A stretch of 64,000 nucleotides of DNA from DASRWI01 sp035654655 (GTDB taxonomy: Bacteria > Bacteroidota > Ignavibacteria > Ignavibacteriales > Ignavibacteriaceae): positions 1 to 64,000 of the forward strand of contig DASRWI010000032.1 of the NCBI GenBank assembly GCA_035654655.1, given 5' to 3'. The notes beneath the pieces are model-generated. The model had not been told where the DNA came from and did no database searches. It saw only the letters and a program-made list of their open reading frames with translations. Position numbers and translations under genes: made by a program. Position 1 is the stretch's first letter. Each line of letters opens with the position of its first letter. This document shows, one piece after another, positions 19,175 through 29,004 of this stretch.

Positions 19175-21877
19175 ATGAAAAAAAGTATCTTACTATTTGT
19201 TGTTGTCTTTTTCTGTGCCCAATTATTTTCTCAACAAGTAGAAAATTATAAGCAAGTAGAAATTCAGCTAAATCAAAGAGGGGACATCCTGGTTTTAAAT
19301 GATTTAGGAATTTCCATTGATGAAGCTATTTATACTAAAAGCAATTCCGTTATTGCATACATAAGTAATTCCGAATTTGAAATATTAAAAAAATCGAATT
19401 TCGTTTATAAAGTTTTAATTGATGACTGGTATAAGCACTACAGTTCTCTTCCGAAATTATCAAATATTGAAAAAGAAAATTTTATTTTAGAAAGTAAAAC
19501 AAAATATGGTGTAAGTGGACTCGGATATGGTTCAATGGGTGGATTTTATACCTATGCTGAAGTAAATGCTCAGCTTGATTCAATGAAAACCCGCTTTCCA
19601 AATCTTATTACTGCTAAAGTTTCTATTGGTACTTCAGTTCAAAGTAGAAATTTATATATGGTTAAAATTTCTGACAACCCTGACGTGGATGAAAATGAAC
19701 CTGAAGTTCTTTATACAGGTTTACATCACGCACGCGAACCGCAGGGCATGACTTGCGATTTATACTTTATGTGGTACCTGTTAGAAAATTATAATACCAA
19801 TGCTTCGGTAAAATATTTAGTTGATAACAGAGAATTATATTTTGTTCCTGTTGTTAATCCTGATGGTTATGAATATAATCATCAAACAAATCCAAGCGGC
19901 GGCGGAATGTGGAGAAAGAACAGAAGCTTGAACAGCGGTTACTATGGAGTTGATTTAAATAGAAATTATGGACCATATGCTTATTGGAATGCACCAAATG
20001 GTGGTTCAAGTACAAATCCAAGTGATGATACTTATAGAGGACCTTCAGCTTTTTCTGAATTAGAAATCCAAGCAATCAAAAATTTTGTAGCTACAAGATA
20101 TTTTAAATGTGCATTGAATTATCATACATATTCTAATTTACTTATCTACCCTTATGGTGCTTTATCAAGAGAAACAAAAGATTCACTTATCTTTAGAGAA
20201 TTTGCAAGAGATATGGTTACTTTTAATGGTTATGAATATGGCACAGATATGCAGACAGTTGGCTATTCAACCAGAGGCAACAGTGATGATTTTATGTATG
20301 ATGGAGATACAGTTGCAAACCACGGAAGAATATTTGCAATGACTCCTGAAGTGGGCTCAACAGGATTTTGGCCGTCTCAAGCAGAAATTTTTCCTTTAGC
20401 GCAGGAAAACCTTGGTCCTAATTTATATTATGCATGGGTTGCAGGGGAATATGTTTCAATGGTTAATCCAGGTTTTAACCAGCAATATTATGATAGAGGA
20501 AGTGTTGTTTTGTTAAATCCAACATTTAAGAATAAAGGTTTGTCTGATGCTTCTGATGTAATCATTAAACTTATATCAGCTAATCCTAACTTAGTTGTGA
20601 ATGTTGCTCAAGCTAATTTAGATACTATAAGAACAAGAAGTTCAAAAACTTTGTTAACTCCATTAAGCATGAACATATCTTCATCTGCTCCTATAGGTCA
20701 GGAAGTAAAATTTGTTCTTTCTGCTTATAAAGGTACGGTACTAATGTCATCTGATACCATTGCAATGATGGTAGGTGTTCCAAGTTTCTTTATGAATGAT
20801 ACAACAAATGTTTTAACAAATATGTGGAATCCAACTTCATCAAGTGGAGCTTCAATTTGGGAAACTACAACAAATACTTTTTACTCTTCACCAAATTGCT
20901 ATACTGACAGTAAATTAGGAGATTATGTTAGTAATGCAATCATTACTATGACTTTAAAAAATCCTTTGGATATAACTACATTATCATATCCTAAATTATC
21001 GTTTTGGACAAAATTTGAAACTGAGAGCGGCTGGGATTATTGCCAGGTTGAAGCTTCTTCAAATAACGGAAGCACCTGGATTCCGTTAACAGGAATATAT
21101 TCTACTCCGGGCAGCGGTTCATTCCAACCTAATGGAGAGCCTTTATATGATGGTTCACTATCTACATGGGTACGTGAAGAAATGAACTTAATTAATGTAA
21201 AGAGTAATCAATTTAAATTAAAATTTGAATTAAAATCTGATGGCAGTATTGTTAGAGATGGATGGTATGTTGATGATATTGGTGTGTTCTTTTATACTTC
21301 CGTTCCTGTTGAACTTGAAAGCTTTACAGCAAAAATAAACAATGGGAAAGCAGAATTATTATGGAGGACCGCTACTGAATTAAATAATAAAGGTTTTGAA
21401 ATTCAAAGAGGATTAAAAATTAGAGATTCTGAAAAAGTAAATTATTCAACTATAGGATTTATAAATGGCAACGGTACATCTGAAGAAAGACATCAATATA
21501 CTTTTGTAGATAATGAACCATTGACAGGAGAATACTATTATAGATTAAAACAAACTGATTATTCAGGTACATATAGAATTTATGGTCCTGTTGAAGTAAA
21601 TAATTCTGAAGTATTTACTTATTCATTGGAACAGAACTATCCAAACCCATTTAATCCAAGTACTGTTATTAACTACAGTATACCTGCTTCAGGAAAAGTT
21701 ACTATAAAATTATTCTCGTTATTAGGTGAAGAACTTGCAGTCTTAGTTAATGAAAATAAAGATGCAGGTAGATATAATTATCAATTTGATGGCAGCAAAT
21801 ATGGCTCAGGAATTTATTTTTATCAAATTCAGGCAAATGATTTTTCTTTAACAAGAAAGATGATTTTAATTAAGTAA
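19175..21877 (+). CDS. Secreted M14 family zinc carboxypeptidase with T9SS sorting domain
   Basis: This 900-aa exported carboxypeptidase has a signal peptide at about residues 1-19 (ending CAQLFSQQ) and a short propeptide-like region. The M14 domain spans about 115-430. Zinc ligands are in HHAREP (HxxE) and the His of NYHTYS. Substrate binding is by VNPDGYEYN and VDLNRNYGP, and the catalytic Glu is in MTPEVGSTG. Downstream are an Ig-like segment, a jelly-roll-like segment (SYPKLSFWTKFETESGWDY) and a fibronectin-like module similar to that of the M1 enzyme at the left end (KGFEIQR, YRLKQTD). The C-terminus is a T9SS sorting domain with NYPNPFNPSTVINYSIP. Confidence 0.93.
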   Translation: MKKSILLFVVVFFCAQLFSQQVENYKQVEIQLNQRGDILVLNDLGISIDEAIYTKSNSVIAYISNSEFEILKKSNFVYKVLIDDWYKHYSSLPKLSNIEKENFILESKTKYGVSGLGYGSMGGFYTYAEVNAQLDSMKTRFPNLITAKVSIGTSVQSRNLYMVKISDNPDVDENEPEVLYTGLHHAREPQGMTCDLYFMWYLLENYNTNASVKYLVDNRELYFVPVVNPDGYEYNHQTNPSGGGMWRKNRSLNSGYYGVDLNRNYGPYAYWNAPNGGSSTNPSDDTYRGPSAFSELEIQAIKNFVATRYFKCALNYHTYSNLLIYPYGALSRETKDSLIFREFARDMVTFNGYEYGTDMQTVGYSTRGNSDDFMYDGDTVANHGRIFAMTPEVGSTGFWPSQAEIFPLAQENLGPNLYYAWVAGEYVSMVNPGFNQQYYDRGSVVLLNPTFKNKGLSDASDVIIKLISANPNLVVNVAQANLDTIRTRSSKTLLTPLSMNISSSAPIGQEVKFVLSAYKGTVLMSSDTIAMMVGVPSFFMNDTTNVLTNMWNPTSSSGASIWETTTNTFYSSPNCYTDSKLGDYVSNAIITMTLKNPLDITTLSYPKLSFWTKFETESGWDYCQVEASSNNGSTWIPLTGIYSTPGSGSFQPNGEPLYDGSLSTWVREEMNLINVKSNQFKLKFELKSDGSIVRDGWYVDDIGVFFYTSVPVELESFTAKINNGKAELLWRTATELNNKGFEIQRGLKIRDSEKVNYSTIGFINGNGTSEERHQYTFVDNEPLTGEYYYRLKQTDYSGTYRIYGPVEVNNSEVFTYSLEQNYPNPFNPSTVINYSIPASGKVTIKLFSLLGEELAVLVNENKDAGRYNYQFDGSKYGSGIYFYQIQANDFSLTRKMILIK

Positions 21878-21907
21878 TTTTATTAATAATAAGTAAAAAA
21901 AAATATT

Positions 21908-23029
21908 ATGAGAATAGGAATACCTAAAGAAGTTAATTTTGAAGAAAAGAGAGTTGCACTTGCTCCGGCAGGAGTAGACTCTTTAATCAGAGCAGGGCAT
22001 ACTGTTTATATTCAAAGTGGAGCAGGATTAGGAAGCCACTTTTCTGATGAGGACTATAGTACCATTGGAGCTTCAATTGTATATAGTGCTGAAGAAGTTT
22101 ATCTAAGGTCGGAGTTAATAGCTAAGGTTGCTCCTATTTTTGAAGATGAAGTTAAATATCTTCAGGATAATCAAATTCTATTTTCATTCCTTTATATGTC
22201 ATTAGGGAAAAGGAATGTAATGGAACAGCTTCTTAAGAAAAACATTACTGCTGTAGGATATGAATTAATTGAAATGGATAATCGATTACCTGTTTTACAT
22301 TCAATGAGTGAGATTGCAGGTCAGTTATCTATTCAAGTTGCTGAGAGATATCTTGAAAGCAGTGTTGTTGGAGGAAGAGGTATTTTATTAGGAGGTATTA
22401 CAGGAGTTGCACCAGCAGCAGTAGTTATTTTAGGGGCAGGTGTTGTTGGTACTTCAGCGGCCAGGGCAGCTTTGGGAAGAGGAGCTCAGGTTATTATTCT
22501 TGACCACGATATAAATAGATTAAGAAAAATTGACCAGAAATTTTCTAAAAAAGTCACTACAGTTATGGCTAACCCTTATACAATATCAAGAGGAGCAAAA
22601 TTCGCTGATGTTCTTATTGGTGCTGTTTTAATTAAAGGAGAAAAGACTCCTCATCTTGTTTCAGAAAAAATGGTTAAAGAAATGAAGAGAGGTGCTGTAA
22701 TTGTAGATGTTTCAATTGACCAGGGTGGTTGTATTGAAACTAGCAGGGTAACTTCCTTATCAGAGCCTGTATTTACACTTCATAATGTTATCCATTATGG
22801 TGTTCCAAATATGCCGGCTTTAGTTCCTCGCACTGCAAGTTATGGATTAAACAATGCTTCAATAGGTTATATCCATAATATTGCAGATAATGGTTTAACT
22901 AACGCATTGCTGGGAGATGCCGGTTTATCTTCAGGTGTATGTACTTATAAAGGATTTTGTTCAAATGAAGCAATTGCTCATTCTTATAATTTAGAATATA
23001 GAAGATTGCATCTATTTTCAACTAACTAA
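21908..23029 (+). CDS. ald: Alanine dehydrogenase
   Basis: This enzyme interconverts L-alanine and pyruvate with NAD and ammonia. It has the N-terminal signature MRIGIPKEVNFEEKRVALAP, the catalytic region HSMSEIAGQLSIQ (His near residue 96), the Rossmann motif VVILGAGVVGTSAARAA near 177 and the late NMPALVPRTAS. The length of 373 aa is normal for the family. It has neither signal peptide nor extra domain. It begins 30 nt after the M14 carboxypeptidase gene. Breaking down peptides outside and deaminating alanine inside would fit together, but that link is inferred from position. Confidence 0.93.
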   Translation: MRIGIPKEVNFEEKRVALAPAGVDSLIRAGHTVYIQSGAGLGSHFSDEDYSTIGASIVYSAEEVYLRSELIAKVAPIFEDEVKYLQDNQILFSFLYMSLGKRNVMEQLLKKNITAVGYELIEMDNRLPVLHSMSEIAGQLSIQVAERYLESSVVGGRGILLGGITGVAPAAVVILGAGVVGTSAARAALGRGAQVIILDHDINRLRKIDQKFSKKVTTVMANPYTISRGAKFADVLIGAVLIKGEKTPHLVSEKMVKEMKRGAVIVDVSIDQGGCIETSRVTSLSEPVFTLHNVIHYGVPNMPALVPRTASYGLNNASIGYIHNIADNGLTNALLGDAGLSSGVCTYKGFCSNEAIAHSYNLEYRRLHLFSTN

Positions 23030-23038
23030 TAAAGATAT

Positions 23039-24388
23039 ATGGTATTAACAAAAGATATGAACTTGAAAAATAATTTAAATATACTCAACGCTTATTCGAA
23101 GAAAATTGTTACGGCTGATGAAGCAGTAAAAGTAATAAAATCAAATGATAAAATAATTGTGCATTCCAATTGTGCACTTCCTTCTGTCTTATTAGATGCA
23201 ATGGTAAAAAGAAAAGATGAATTGGAAAATGTACAGATATTCCATGCTTTAACAGTTGGACATCTTCCTTATCTTGATGAAGGAATGGAAAATAGTTTCA
23301 GACATGTTGCTTCATTTGTTGGGCATAATGCACGTAAAGCAATTCAGGAAGGTAGGGCTGACTTTATGCCTATTTTCTTGTATGAAACAGCATTGCTCTA
23401 TAAAAAAGGAATTATAAATCTTGATGTTGCCTTAATAAATGTTTCTCCACCGGATGAACATGGTTTCTGCAGCTATGGTGTTGAAGTTGGTTTAATAAAG
23501 ACAGGCGCAGAGAAATCAAAGATTATCATTGCTCAAATAAATAAATATATGCCAAGAACATTAGGTGATAGTTTTATTCATATCAGCAAAATTGATTACA
23601 TTGTTGAAGCAGATGTGCCTATTTTGGAATTGCCTCAGGAAAAGAATTTAGGTCCTGAAATGCAGGAAGTGTATAAAAAAATTGGTCATCATATAGCAGA
23701 TTTAGTCGAGGACGGTTCAACCTTACAATTAGGAATTGGTGCTATTCCAGATGCAGTTTTAAAATATCTGGACAATAAAAAGGCATTAGGTATTCATAGT
23801 GAAATGGTTTCTGATGGAATGATAGGCTTGATTAATAAGGGTATTATTACCAATGAAGCAAAGACCTTACATCCCGGCAAAATTGTTATAGGATTTGTTT
23901 TAGGTACTCAAAAATTGTATGATTTTATTGATAACAATCCAATGATTGAATTCCATCCTCAGGAATATATCAACGACCCATATATTGTTGCTAAGAATAA
24001 TAAAATGGTTGCTATTAACTCAGCGATAGAAGTTGATATTACCGGGCAAGTTTGTAGTGATTCAATGGGTCCAAAAATATTTAGTGGATTTGGAGGACAA
24101 TTGGATTTTGTTAGAGGTGCAGCATTATCTGAAGGCGGCAAACCTATTATTGCTCTTCCATCTACTACTAAAGATGGAAAGATTTCCAGAATTGTACCAT
24201 ACTTAAACCAGGGTGCAGGAGTTGTAACCGGCAGAGGCGACGTACATTACGTTGTAACGGAATATGGTGCTGTAAATTTATATGGTAAAACTATAAGGGA
24301 AAGAGCAAAGGCGCTTGCAAGTATTGCTCATCCTGATTTCAGAGAAAACTTATTAAAATACGCAAGAGATAACAAATACATAGAATAA
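23039..24388 (+). CDS. Acetyl-CoA hydrolase/transferase family protein (acetate CoA-transferase type)
   Basis: This is a class I CoA-transferase that moves CoA between acyl groups through a glutamyl-CoA intermediate. The probable catalytic Glu is in GIHSEMVSDG. Supporting motifs are GIGAIPDAVL, GFGGQLDFVRGAALSEGGKP and VTEYGAVNLYGKT. The length of 449 aa agrees with 4-hydroxybutyrate/acetate CoA-transferases. Two starts are possible, ATG 23039 and ATG 23057; neither has a strong ribosome site. It lies 9 nt after ald and 1 nt before the phosphatase gene, so it sits mid-operon. The acyl substrate (acetate, butyrate or succinate) cannot be read from the sequence. Confidence 0.88.
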   Translation: MVLTKDMNLKNNLNILNAYSKKIVTADEAVKVIKSNDKIIVHSNCALPSVLLDAMVKRKDELENVQIFHALTVGHLPYLDEGMENSFRHVASFVGHNARKAIQEGRADFMPIFLYETALLYKKGIINLDVALINVSPPDEHGFCSYGVEVGLIKTGAEKSKIIIAQINKYMPRTLGDSFIHISKIDYIVEADVPILELPQEKNLGPEMQEVYKKIGHHIADLVEDGSTLQLGIGAIPDAVLKYLDNKKALGIHSEMVSDGMIGLINKGIITNEAKTLHPGKIVIGFVLGTQKLYDFIDNNPMIEFHPQEYINDPYIVAKNNKMVAINSAIEVDITGQVCSDSMGPKIFSGFGGQLDFVRGAALSEGGKPIIALPSTTKDGKISRIVPYLNQGAGVVTGRGDVHYVVTEYGAVNLYGKTIRERAKALASIAHPDFRENLLKYARDNKYIE

Positions 24389-24389
24389 T

Positions 24390-25076
24390 ATGATTGCAGT
24401 AATTGGTGACGTTCACGGTTGTTATTATACGTTATTAGAATTATACAATAAAATAAAAGATAAATATCCTGAGTTAGAAATTTATTGTGTAGGCGATTTG
24501 GTTGATAGAGGAAATTATAGCTGCCAGGTTATCAATTTTGTTATGGAGAAAAAAGTAAAAGTAACAACCGGTAATCACGACCAGATGTTTTATTATTTCT
24601 TTAAGCATCCATTTAATGAAATTGGAAAAGCCTGGTTGTACAATGGCTACGAACAAACTTTAATATCTTACTCAAACAATAATTATCATAAATTAGAAGA
24701 GCATTTAAATTTTATAAAATCAGCTCCTCTTTATTATAACCTGGATGATTGTTTCATTTCCCACGCCGGTATATCAAAATACTATAAAAAAGTGCTACAG
24801 GAAAATAATAATGATCTTAATGCAATTGATTCTGTTTTAAAATCAGATTTTGAAGCAGACCATGGAATACTATGGACAAGAAATGAATTATTAGATATTG
24901 GAAAACTTCAAATTGTGGGACATACCCGAAAAAAAGAAATTCTTTCAATAAAAAATACTAATGTGGTTTATATAGATACTTCAGCTTACACTAACAAATT
25001 AAGTGCTGTTATTGTTGAAGATAATAAAATTATTGAGACAATTTCCATACAAACACTATACGAGGACATCAATTAG
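24390..25076 (+). CDS. Metallophosphoesterase, PPP-type phosphatase
   Basis: This 228-aa protein carries the PPP-family metal-binding motifs in order: GDVHGCY at residues 6-12, GDLVDRG near 37, GNHDQ near 62, a His in ISHAGIS and VGHTRKKE. These are shared by bacterial serine/threonine protein phosphatases and by symmetrical dinucleoside tetraphosphatases (ApaH-like), so the substrate may be a phosphoprotein or Ap4A. The ATG lies 1 nt after the CoA-transferase stop. It is cytoplasmic by absence of a signal peptide. A response-regulator gene follows after 77 nt. Confidence 0.85.
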   Translation: MIAVIGDVHGCYYTLLELYNKIKDKYPELEIYCVGDLVDRGNYSCQVINFVMEKKVKVTTGNHDQMFYYFFKHPFNEIGKAWLYNGYEQTLISYSNNNYHKLEEHLNFIKSAPLYYNLDDCFISHAGISKYYKKVLQENNNDLNAIDSVLKSDFEADHGILWTRNELLDIGKLQIVGHTRKKEILSIKNTNVVYIDTSAYTNKLSAVIVEDNKIIETISIQTLYEDIN

Positions 25077-25153
25077 CTTCAATGTGAGAGTCGGCTCAAT
25101 TAAAGAGGAAATTTTTCCCTTAAATTATAGGTTAAATAATTGGAAAAATAATA

Positions 25154-25834
25154 ATGCCAGATATTACTGTTGTTTTAGCCGATGATCATACGCTTGTTAG
25201 AGCAGGAATTAAATCCTTATTACAGAGTATACCCGGTTTCTCAGTTATAGGTGAATCAGATAATGGAAGAGATGCCATAAAGCTTGTTGAGAGTTTACAT
25301 CCTGATATAGTTTTGTTAGATATTGCAATGTCCGAGCTGAATGGTTTAGAAGCGGCAGCAAGGATAAACAAGGAATCATTAAGTTCTAAAGTGATTATTC
25401 TTTCAATGCATGCAAGTGAAGAATATGTACTTCAGGCATTAAGAGCAGGCGCATCAGGATATTTGTTAAAGGAATCCGCACCAACTGAACTTGAGATAGC
25501 TTTAAGAGCTGTGGCAAGAGGAGAAACATATTTAAGTCCCACAATTTCCAAGCACGTAGTTGATGATTATTTAAGAAGAGTAAGTAGTGGCAATTCTTCT
25601 ACTGAAAAAACAATTGAACCTTTTCCACATGAACAACTAACTCCACGACAAAGGGAAATTTTACAATTAATTGCTGAAGGTAATTCTACTAAAGAAATTG
25701 CAGCAAAGCTTAATTTAAGCGTAAAAACCATAGAAACACATCGAATGCAGATAATGGAAAGATTAGGCATCAGGGATGTGGCTGGCTTGGTTAGATATGC
25801 AATTAGAGCAGGAATCATATCTCCGGAGAGATAG
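25154..25834 (+). CDS. NarL/FixJ-type response regulator
   Basis: This is a DNA-binding response regulator. A receiver domain (about 1-120) has the acidic pair D10/D11, phosphoacceptor D56 in DIVLLDIAMS and the conserved Lys in GYLLKESAP. A LuxR/GerE helix-turn-helix (about 157-220) reads LTPRQREILQLIAEGNSTKE and KTIETHRMQIMERLGIRD. No histidine kinase gene is adjacent, so the sensor is elsewhere or the protein receives phosphate from a shared kinase. A hairpin with a following T-rich stretch separates it from the receiver-only gene. Confidence 0.92.
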   Translation: MPDITVVLADDHTLVRAGIKSLLQSIPGFSVIGESDNGRDAIKLVESLHPDIVLLDIAMSELNGLEAAARINKESLSSKVIILSMHASEEYVLQALRAGASGYLLKESAPTELEIALRAVARGETYLSPTISKHVVDDYLRRVSSGNSSTEKTIEPFPHEQLTPRQREILQLIAEGNSTKEIAAKLNLSVKTIETHRMQIMERLGIRDVAGLVRYAIRAGIISPER

Positions 25835-25849
25835 AAATTTCAAGGATTT

Positions 25850-25896
25850 TCAGGTAAAATGTATGCCCTTTTCAGGGAAAACCTGATTGTCTTTTT
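25850..25896 (+). terminator. Possible terminator or mRNA hairpin between two response-regulator genes
   Basis: The outer arms TCAGGT (25850-25855) and ACCTGA (25881-25886) enclose an inner CCCT/AGGG stem (25866-25869 with 25874-25877). The sequence continues into GTCTTTTT. The bulged structure makes termination only moderately likely. Confidence 0.35.
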
Positions 25897-25946
25897 ACCT
25901 TGTTGAAAGTAGTTTTACATAGTAATTATTAAACATAAAGTCCTGA

Positions 25947-26330
25947 ATGAAACCAAAATTTATACTAATTGTTGATGATAGTCCAAAATTTATTCAATCT
26001 GCTGTTAGCTTTTTGACTACCGATGTAAATTTTCCGGTTGTTGGATGGGCAATGGATGCTAATGAAGGTTTCGAAAAAATAAAAACTTTTAATCCTGATG
26101 TAGTCTTAATGGATATAGCCATGCCGGGGACAAATGGACTTGAAGCTACCAGAAAAATTAAACAACTTAATAATCCTCCTGACGTTATAATGGTTAGTTT
26201 ATATGATACTCCTGAATATAGAATTGAAGCAGAACTTGCAGGAGCAGATGGATTTATTTCAAAAATGGAATTTGCTACAAGCTTATTTCCTACTTTAAAC
26301 TCAATGTACGTACCCACCGATAAGGATTAG
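25947..26330 (+). CDS. Single-domain response regulator (receiver only)
   Basis: This 127-aa protein consists of one receiver domain with the acidic pair D10/D11 (ILIVDDSP), phosphoacceptor D56 in DVVLMDIAMPGTNGLEA, and Ser then Lys in MVSLYDT and GFISKME. There is no output domain, so it should act by protein contact or as a phosphate relay. It resembles the receiver of the NarL-type regulator just upstream, which suggests duplication and loss of the helix-turn-helix. There is no cognate kinase nearby. Confidence 0.85.
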   Translation: MKPKFILIVDDSPKFIQSAVSFLTTDVNFPVVGWAMDANEGFEKIKTFNPDVVLMDIAMPGTNGLEATRKIKQLNNPPDVIMVSLYDTPEYRIEAELAGADGFISKMEFATSLFPTLNSMYVPTDKD

Positions 26331-26395
26331 TGATTCATACCCTTAAATAATTTCTTTAATATCTTATATTTAAAAAAATATTTAGGAAATATTTA

Positions 26396-27079
26396 ATGAG
26401 GTATTTTGCCTTAGCTACTGATTATGATGGTACTCTTGCAACTAATGGGACAGTTCTCGAACCCACACTAAAAGCGTTAACAAAATTAAAAAATAGTGGA
26501 AGAATATTAATTATGGTAACTGGCCGAGAACTGCCGGAACTAAAAGTGGTATTCCCTCATCTTGATATGTTTAATAAGGTAGTTGCTGAAAATGGCGCCT
26601 TGTTATATGACCCTCAAAATAATACTGAAAAGCAATTAGTTGAAAGTCCTAATATAGATTTTGTAAATGAACTTGTCAGAAGAGGAGTGGATAGGTTATC
26701 AGTTGGTAAGGGGATTATAGCTACCTGGCTCCCATATGAGAAAATAATTTTTGAAGCAATCAAAGATTTCGGGTTGGAACTTCAAGTAATTTTTAACAAA
26801 GATGCTTTAATGATATTACCTTCTGGTATGAATAAAGGGACTGGTTTAAAGGCAGCCTTAGATGAACTTAAACTTTCTCCTTATAATGTAGCTGGCATTG
26901 GTGACGCTGAAAATGATTTTGCATTTTTAACAATATGCGGATTCTCGGCAGCCGTGGAAAATGCACTTCCTATGATTAAAGAAAAAGTGAGTTATGTTTC
27001 TCCTAAAGACCACGGAGCTGGAGTTGTTGATTTAATAGAAAAAATGCTTGAGGATGATTTAAAAAGTTTTGATGGATGA
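26396..27079 (+). CDS. HAD superfamily hydrolase, Cof/phosphoglycolate-phosphatase-like
   Basis: This 227-aa phosphohydrolase has the nucleophile motif DYDGTLA at residues 9-15, motif II in MVTGRE, a Lys in NKGTGLKAAL and the metal-binding GIGDAENDFAFL. The inserted cap lies between motifs II and III, as in subclass IIB (Cof, sucrose-6-phosphatase, archaeal phosphoglycolate phosphatase). It is probably a sugar-phosphate or phosphoglycolate phosphatase; sequence alone does not fix the substrate. It lies 65 nt after the receiver gene and no functional link is evident. Confidence 0.85.
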   Translation: MRYFALATDYDGTLATNGTVLEPTLKALTKLKNSGRILIMVTGRELPELKVVFPHLDMFNKVVAENGALLYDPQNNTEKQLVESPNIDFVNELVRRGVDRLSVGKGIIATWLPYEKIIFEAIKDFGLELQVIFNKDALMILPSGMNKGTGLKAALDELKLSPYNVAGIGDAENDFAFLTICGFSAAVENALPMIKEKVSYVSPKDHGAGVVDLIEKMLEDDLKSFDG

Positions 27080-27178
27080 AAAAAGAAGAATATTGTTTTC
27101 ATATGCATAAATAATTTAAAATATCTTTTATCGGATTATTTAATTATTTTTAATTACTTAAAAAAATTCGGTAAAACA

Positions 27179-28948
27179 ATGAAGCTATTTTCTACATCAA
27201 TATTAATATTTTTATTTTCATTTACTTCTTTTGCTCAAAGCTGGATTAGAATAAATCAGCTTGGTTATCAGGAAAAGACTATAAAGGTTGCTGTATTTGT
27301 CAGTAAAGAAAATGTTAAAGTTAATAAGTTTGAATTAAAAGATGCCGTAACTAATAAAAAAGTTTTTTCTTCTAACACAGTAGAGTTTTTTGGCAAATAT
27401 GGTCCTTTTACAAATACATACAGATTAAATTTTTCAGATTATATCAAGCCCGGGAAATACTATGTTGAAGCTAATGGAATTAAGTCCCCTGCTTTTGTTA
27501 TAAATGATAATGTTTATGATGGTACTGCTGATTTCTTATTGAAATATATGCGTCAACAACAATGCGGTTACAATCCTTTAATTAAAGATTCCTGTCATAC
27601 ACACGATGGGTTCATTATTTATCATCCTACAAAAACAAATGAACATATTGATGTAACCGGAGGATGGCACGATGCATCAGATTATTTACAGTATATAACA
27701 ACATCAGCTAATACAGTTTTCCAAATGCTTTTTGCATATCAGCAAAATCCAACTGCCTTTGGAGATGAATATGATAAAAATGGTAATCCAGGGAAAAATG
27801 GAGTACCTGATATTCTTGACCAGGCAAAATGGGGCTTGGATTGGTTAGATAAAATGAATCCTGAAAAAGATGTAATGTTTAATCAAATAGCTGATGATAG
27901 AGACCATAGAGGTTTTCGTTCTCCTGCAGAAGATACTGTTAATTATGGAAAAGGATTAGAGAGGCCAGTTTATTATTGTACTGGTGAACCTCAAGGTTTA
28001 ATGGGTTATATGAATAGAACTACAGGTATAGCTTCAACTGCTGCAAAATATTCTTCAGCATTTTCTTTGGGTGCAGTATTATTAGAAAAATATTATCCGG
28101 AGTTTGCAAAAAAAATTAAACAAAAATCAATTGATGCATTTTACTGGGGAAAGAAAAATCCAGGTGTTTGCCAAACTGCCTCCTGTGTTTCTCCATATTT
28201 TTATGAAGAAGATAATTGGGTTGAGGATATGGAATTAGCTGCAATTCAATTAAAAATTAATGAAAATAAAAATGATTATTTAAAAGAAGCTCTGTATTAT
28301 GGCGAAGTGGAACCGGTAACTCCATGGATGGGTGCTGACTCTGCAAGACATTATCAGTGGTATCCATTTGTAAACCTTGGACATTATTACCTTGCTAAAG
28401 AAAATGATTCAAAAGTAAGCAAGCAATACACTGGTTATATGTGGCAGGGGCTTAACAGAATCAAAAAACGTGGAGCAGATAATCCATTTTTATTTGGGGT
28501 TCCTTTTATTTGGTGTTCAAATAACCTCGTGGCAGCTGCACTTACTCAAGCTGACCTTTATACTAAATTAATTGGTGACAACACCTTCTCAGAAATGGAA
28601 GCAGCTCTAAGAGATTGGCTGTTTGGCTGCAATCCTTGGGGCACAAGTATGATTGTTGGTTTGCCAGAAAGTGGAGATTATCCGCAGGATATTCATTCAG
28701 CTTTACACGTTCATTACAATTATAAAATTGATGGTGGTTTAGTTGATGGTCCTGTTTATACAACTATTTTTAATAGTTTAAGAGGATTGCAAATAGTTAA
28801 CGGTGATGAGTATAAAGATTTTCAATCGGATATAGTTGTTTACCATGATGATTACGGAGATTATTCAACTAATGAACCTACAATGGATGGTACTGCAAGC
28901 TTAACTTATTATTTTTCTTCTTTACAGGCAGGTGTAAAAAAAAAGTAA
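27179..28948 (+). CDS. Glycoside hydrolase family 9 (endoglucanase-like), possibly 5' half of a frameshifted fusion
   Basis: This exported glycosidase has a signal peptide at residues 1-19 (ending TSFAQS), a CelD_N-type Ig-like domain (SWIRINQLGYQEKTIKVAVF onward, about 20-110) and a GH9 (alpha/alpha)6 barrel (about 120-585). The likely catalytic Asp is in GGWHDASDY and the proton-donor Glu in STNEP near the end; the family landmark FLFGCNPWGTSM is also present. It has no T9SS domain of its own. The reading frame stops three lysines after the barrel, within a run of nine A (28936-28944). One extra A would join it to the deacetylase frame. Cellulose, mixed-linkage glucan or chitosan-type glycans are possible substrates. 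Confidence 0.9.
   Translation: MKLFSTSILIFLFSFTSFAQSWIRINQLGYQEKTIKVAVFVSKENVKVNKFELKDAVTNKKVFSSNTVEFFGKYGPFTNTYRLNFSDYIKPGKYYVEANGIKSPAFVINDNVYDGTADFLLKYMRQQQCGYNPLIKDSCHTHDGFIIYHPTKTNEHIDVTGGWHDASDYLQYITTSANTVFQMLFAYQQNPTAFGDEYDKNGNPGKNGVPDILDQAKWGLDWLDKMNPEKDVMFNQIADDRDHRGFRSPAEDTVNYGKGLERPVYYCTGEPQGLMGYMNRTTGIASTAAKYSSAFSLGAVLLEKYYPEFAKKIKQKSIDAFYWGKKNPGVCQTASCVSPYFYEEDNWVEDMELAAIQLKINENKNDYLKEALYYGEVEPVTPWMGADSARHYQWYPFVNLGHYYLAKENDSKVSKQYTGYMWQGLNRIKKRGADNPFLFGVPFIWCSNNLVAAALTQADLYTKLIGDNTFSEMEAALRDWLFGCNPWGTSMIVGLPESGDYPQDIHSALHVHYNYKIDGGLVDGPVYTTIFNSLRGLQIVNGDEYKDFQSDIVVYHDDYGDYSTNEPTMDGTASLTYYFSSLQAGVKKK
28936..28944 (+). other. A9 tract at the GH9/deacetylase frame junction
   Basis: Nine consecutive A end four bases before the second base of the GH9 stop codon (TAA at 28946-28948). 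Reading one base back, or with one extra A, the frame continues without a stop through VNNFVYDEEGIIKGDATKKE into the deacetylase. That frame is open from 28876, so the two coding frames overlap by about 70 nt here. Confidence 0.7.
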
Positions 28949-29004
28949 ATAATTTTGTTTATGATGAAGAGGGCATAATAAAAGGTGACGCAACTAAAAA
29001 AGAG

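Noticed and set aside
27179..28948. GH9 gene as a normal complete gene with an independent deacetylase
   Set aside because: Possible, but the deacetylase lacks an ATG, a signal peptide and a good ribosome site and its frame enters the GH9 gene, so a split fusion is favoured. Reported as a finding with its tests.
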